From positions 1-64,000 of the forward strand of contig JAJFGK010000138.1 in assembly GCA_021776195.1 (NCBI GenBank): a DNA stretch of 64,000 bases. The letters are read 5' to 3'. The translations under genes and the position numbers were made by a program. The DNA is from Kiloniellaceae bacterium. GTDB lineage: Bacteria; Pseudomonadota; Alphaproteobacteria; Kiloniellales; Kiloniellaceae. The notes under the pieces were generated by a model. It worked only from the letters and a program-made list of their open reading frames with translations. It had not been told where the DNA came from and did not search any database. Shown piece by piece: positions 61,225-64,000 of the stretch. Position 1 is the first letter of the stretch, and each line of letters starts with the position of its first letter.

Positions 61225-61581
61225 CAGTTTTTCTCCCCCTTGAAGACCGGTTTCGCGGTTCCTCTCGACCCGGATGCTCCGTTCGAGGGCGTCCAGCAGT
61301 TGGAATGGTGGCGCGAAACCGCCAGTTTGCCAACACAATTTCAATGACAGATGGTATCGGCTCCGACAAGACAAGTCGGCCCGATGGATCTTCTTGTGAC
61401 CGTGTCGAGTGACCTTACCGTGGTGTGGGGTTGGTTGCGTTCGCGACTTCGGGGCGTGTCCGGGGCGCTGTGCGAAGATATCCCCAGGCATTATCCCTAG
61501 ATAGGCCTTGGGGGCCTGGACTCCCATGCCTCGACACGGTGAAACTCGCAGACGTCACCTGTTCCTGGGAGGTTAACGGCG
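61225..61581. other. 357-base gap without a gene
   Basis: This gap lies between the divergent lipoprotein and kinase-like genes and presumably contains both promoters, but I see no clear boxes, operator or RNA gene. A short imperfect palindrome (AGGCCTTGGGGCCT, near 61503-61516) is the only structure noted. Confidence 0.5.
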
Positions 61582-62322
61582 ATGGCGCGCCATGCGGTCC
61601 GGATCTCGACGTTCGACCTTGCAGCCGGGCAGAAACTCGGCGGCAAGTACCGTGTCGAGGCCTATCTGGGCGGCGGGCTGGAGGGCGAGGTCTACCGGGT
61701 CACCGAGCTGCAGACCCGGGTGCGCCGGGCCGCCAAGCTGTTCTATCCCCAGCACGACGAGAAGGGCCGCGCCGGCCGCGCCTATGCCCAGAAACTGGAC
61801 CGCCTGCGCGATTGTCCCATCGTCATTCAGTATCATCATGCCGAGCGGCTCTGGCTCCAGGACACCGACGTCACCTGCCTGCTGAGCGAGTATGTCGACG
61901 GTATCTTGCTGTCCGATCTCGCTGCCAAACATCCCGGCGGCCGCCTGCCGCCCTTCAAGGCGCTGCACCTGCTCTATGCCCTGGTCAGCGGCTTGGAACA
62001 GATCCATCAACACCGCGAGTATCACGGCGACATCCACCCCTGGAACATCCTGGTCCGGCCGCGCGGCATCTTCTTCGACCTCAAGCTGATCGACTTCTAC
62101 AATCTTGGGGCCTCGACGGCGGCCCTGCGCCAGACCGATATCGTCGATGTGGTCCGGCTGCTCTACGGCATGGTCGGCGGCCAGCGCCGCTACGCCCGCC
62201 AGCCTGCCGCCATCAAGGCGATCTGCCGGGGCATGCGGCGCGACCTCATCTTGCAGGCCACGCCGACCATCACCCATCTCAAGCGCCGTCTCGAGACCTT
62301 CCCTGAACTCTGCGTGCTGTAA
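61582..62322 (+). CDS. Atypical bacterial protein kinase-like protein
   Basis: The 246-residue product has a protein-kinase fold with degenerate motifs: glycine loop 'YLGGGLEGEVYRV', a possible ATP-binding Lys in 'RRAAKLFYP', catalytic loop 'YHGDIHPWNILV' (HGD in place of HRD, with Asp and Asn kept) and 'IDFYNLG' in place of DFG. The Asp of that motif is retained, so activity is possible. No membrane or sensor domain is attached. The neighbours (AIM24, EamA) give no substrate. Confidence 0.8.
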   Translation: MARHAVRISTFDLAAGQKLGGKYRVEAYLGGGLEGEVYRVTELQTRVRRAAKLFYPQHDEKGRAGRAYAQKLDRLRDCPIVIQYHHAERLWLQDTDVTCLLSEYVDGILLSDLAAKHPGGRLPPFKALHLLYALVSGLEQIHQHREYHGDIHPWNILVRPRGIFFDLKLIDFYNLGASTAALRQTDIVDVVRLLYGMVGGQRRYARQPAAIKAICRGMRRDLILQATPTITHLKRRLETFPELCVL

Positions 62323-62428
62323 GACCTCTGACGACCCTCTGCGCCTTGGCGCCCGCTCGACCCGTCCGTCCCGACCTGCTATGTCAGGATCGGCCCAACC
62401 CCTCACAGGACAGGAGCGCGCAGAGACC

Positions 62429-63235
62429 ATGGCCGACGTCATCGACTACGAAATCAAGGGTGCCGAGATGCAGTTCGTCGAGATCGAGCTGGACCCCGGC
62501 GAGAGCGCCATCGCCGAGGCCGGCTCGATGATGTTCAAGGACACCACCGTGACCATGGACACGGTCTTCGGTGACGGCTCCGAAGAGGAACGGGGCGCCG
62601 GCATGTTCGACCGCCTGGTGGGCGCCGGCAAGCGGCTGATCACCGGCGAGAGCCTCTTTACCACGGTCTTCACCCACGAGGGCCAGGGCAAGGCGCGGGT
62701 CGGCTTCGCCGCGCCCTATCCCGGCCGCATTCAGGCGATCTCCCTGGCCAGTATCGGCGGCACCCTGATCTGTCAGAAGGACGCTTTCCTGGCCGCCGCG
62801 CGCGGCGTCTCGGTCGGGCTGCACTTCCAGCGCAAGGTCATGACCGGCCTGTTCGGCGGCGAGGGCTTCATCATGCAGAAGCTGGAGGGCGACGGCTGGT
62901 GCTTCGTCCATGTCGGCGGCACTCTGCTGGAGCGCGACCTGGCCCACGGCGAGGAACTGCACGTCGACACCGGCTGCCTGGCGGCCATGACCAAGGACGT
63001 CGACATGGACCTGGAATCGGTCGGTGGGGTGAAGTCGATGTTCTTCGGCGGCGAGGGCATGTTCTTCGCCCGCCTGCGCGGACCCGGCAAGGTCTGGCTG
63101 CAGTCGCTGCCCTTTTCGCGGCTCGCCGGGCGCATGCTGGCCGCCGCCCCGCCCAGCAAGACCCAGGGCTCGACCCGGCGCGGCGAAGGCTCGGTTCTCG
63201 GCGGCATCGGCGATCTCATTGGCGGCGACCGCTAA
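62429..63235 (+). CDS. AIM24/TIGR00266 family protein
   Basis: The 268-residue product is a beta-rich protein of the DUF124/AIM24 family: 'IDYEIKGAEMQFVEIELDPG', 'EAGSMMFKD', 'GFAAPYPGRI', 'VHVGGTLLERDLAHGEELHV' and 'GVKSMFFGGEGMFFARLRGPG'. Members form trimers or larger rings; the function in bacteria is unknown, and in yeast mitochondria Aim24 affects cristae/respiratory membranes. It is 106 bases after the kinase-like gene and 21 before the EamA gene, so probably co-transcribed with the latter. Confidence 0.92.
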   Translation: MADVIDYEIKGAEMQFVEIELDPGESAIAEAGSMMFKDTTVTMDTVFGDGSEEERGAGMFDRLVGAGKRLITGESLFTTVFTHEGQGKARVGFAAPYPGRIQAISLASIGGTLICQKDAFLAAARGVSVGLHFQRKVMTGLFGGEGFIMQKLEGDGWCFVHVGGTLLERDLAHGEELHVDTGCLAAMTKDVDMDLESVGGVKSMFFGGEGMFFARLRGPGKVWLQSLPFSRLAGRMLAAAPPSKTQGSTRRGEGSVLGGIGDLIGGDR

Positions 63236-63256
63236 CCGGCCGCATCGCGACCCCTC

Positions 63257-64000
63257 ATGGACCTCTGGATCCCGATTACGGTCTTTGCGGCCTTCTTTCA
63301 GAACCTGCGCACGGCGCTGCAAAAGCACCTGACCGGGCGCCTGACGACCCAGGGCGCGGCCTATGCGCGTTTTATCCTGGGGCTGCCGCTGGCCCTGGTT
63401 TATGTCGCCGGGCTGGTGCGTTTCGGCGGCTACGAGCTACCCCTGCCCAACGCTACCTTCGCCTTCTATGGGCTGCTCGGCGGGTCGGCCCAGATCCTGG
63501 CAACGGTCTGCCTCTTGAAGGCCTTCCAGCACCGCAATTTCGCGGTCGGCACGGCCTATTCCAAGACCGAGGCGGTGCAGACCGCGGTGATCGCCTTTTT
63601 GGTCCTGGGCGAGCCCTTGAGCCTGCTTGCCTGGGGCGCGGTGCTGATCAGCCTGGCCGGGGTGCTGGTGGTCTCGGCCGCCAAGTCCAAGATCACCGCC
63701 CGGTTGCTGCTTTTCGGCTGGACCGAAAAGGCGGCTCTGCTCGGGCTCGCCTCGGGCGGCCTCTTCGGGGTCTCGGGCGTCAGCTATCGCGCCGCCTCCC
63801 TGGCGCTCGGCGACCAGGGATTCCTGATCCAGGCAGGCGTCACCCTGGCCTGGGTCCTGGCTTACCAGTCCCTCGCCATGGGGATTTACCTGGCGCTGCG
63901 CGAACCGGACCAGCTCTGGGCCGTGTTCCGCCACTGGCGCTGGACCGTCTGGGTCGGGCTCACCTCGATGCTGGGCTCGGTCGGCTGGTTTACCGCCATG
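63257..64000 (+). CDS. EamA-family transporter, truncated by window end
   Basis: An open frame from the ATG at 63257 runs past the end of the window, so at least 248 residues are visible. It starts 'MDLWIPITVFAAFFQNLRTA', and eight or so hydrophobic helices in the EamA/DMT pattern follow ('ILGLPLALVYVAGLV', 'GEPLSLLAWGAVLISLAGVLVV'). Substrate unknown. The start lies 21 bases after the AIM24 gene. Confidence 0.85.
   Translation, partial: MDLWIPITVFAAFFQNLRTALQKHLTGRLTTQGAAYARFILGLPLALVYVAGLVRFGGYELPLPNATFAFYGLLGGSAQILATVCLLKAFQHRNFAVGTAYSKTEAVQTAVIAFLVLGEPLSLLAWGAVLISLAGVLVVSAAKSKITARLLLFGWTEKAALLGLASGGLFGVSGVSYRAASLALGDQGFLIQAGVTLAWVLAYQSLAMGIYLALREPDQLWAVFRHWRWTVWVGLTSMLGSVGWFTAM

Overview
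The window is 64 kb of dense, high-GC DNA from a Gram-negative bacterium, most probably an alphaproteobacterium of the Rhodospirillales/Kiloniellales type. This placement is an inference. It rests on the unbroken gene order mraZ-rsmH-ftsL-ftsI-murE-murF-mraY-murD-ftsW-murG-murC-murB-ddl-ftsQ-ftsA-ftsZ-lpxC-bamD-recN-ligA, on a long FtsZ ending in the [15 protein letters not shown] tail, on a meso-diaminopimelate-type MurE, and on DUF1127 and HisA-like paralogues familiar from Alphaproteobacteria. The window starts in a G/C homopolymer tract that looks like a contig edge and ends inside a gene.

Layout. 0-7.3 kb: a triple-DUF1127 protein, an Xaa-Pro aminopeptidase, a HisA-like isomerase with an altered catalytic residue, a divergent Lrp-type regulator/phenylalanine hydroxylase pair with a clear inverted-repeat operator, then an enolase-superfamily enzyme with a PLP dehydratase. 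7.32-7.58 kb: a 262-bp inverted-repeat element wedged between ligA and the dehydratase gene. 7.6-32.6 kb: the complete division and cell wall (dcw) cluster plus lpxC, bamD, recN and ligA, all on the minus strand, heavily translationally coupled, headed by mraZ with four 10-bp-phased operator repeats. 32.9-33.4 kb: the RNase P RNA gene rnpB. 33.4-37.9 kb: a minus-strand run DnaJ/TerB protein - uup - EamA exporter - AmpD-type amidase, plus a tiny lipoprotein.

38-45.8 kb: DUF3750 protein, DyP peroxidase, sterol-desaturase-like enzyme with an ankyrin protein, and a 5-oxoprolinase/hydantoinase fusion coupled to a MarR-like regulator. 46-49.3 kb: three oxidoreductase genes of less GC-biased composition (2-oxoglutarate oxygenase, nucleotide-sugar-type epimerase, SDR), flanked by tandem repeats and gene-poor DNA, possibly acquired. 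49.3-56.4 kb: a membrane protein, an HpaB-type monooxygenase, and a BCCT transporter followed by a lipoprotein that joins an OpuAC-like and a TAXI-like binding domain to a C-terminal membrane anchor, and a UspA protein. 56.4-60.5 kb: divergent amidohydrolase and molybdenum hydroxylase large subunit with minisatellites between them. 60.6-64 kb: a lipoprotein, an atypical protein kinase, an AIM24-family protein and a truncated EamA transporter.

The dcw genes together make the lipid II precursor (MurC-F, MurB, Ddl, MraY, MurG) and the septal machine (FtsL, FtsI, FtsW, FtsQ, FtsA, FtsZ). LpxC and BamD add the outer-membrane branch, and RecN and LigA add DNA maintenance. The most unusual candidate system is the BCCT - double binding protein - UspA operon at 52.4-56.3 kb.
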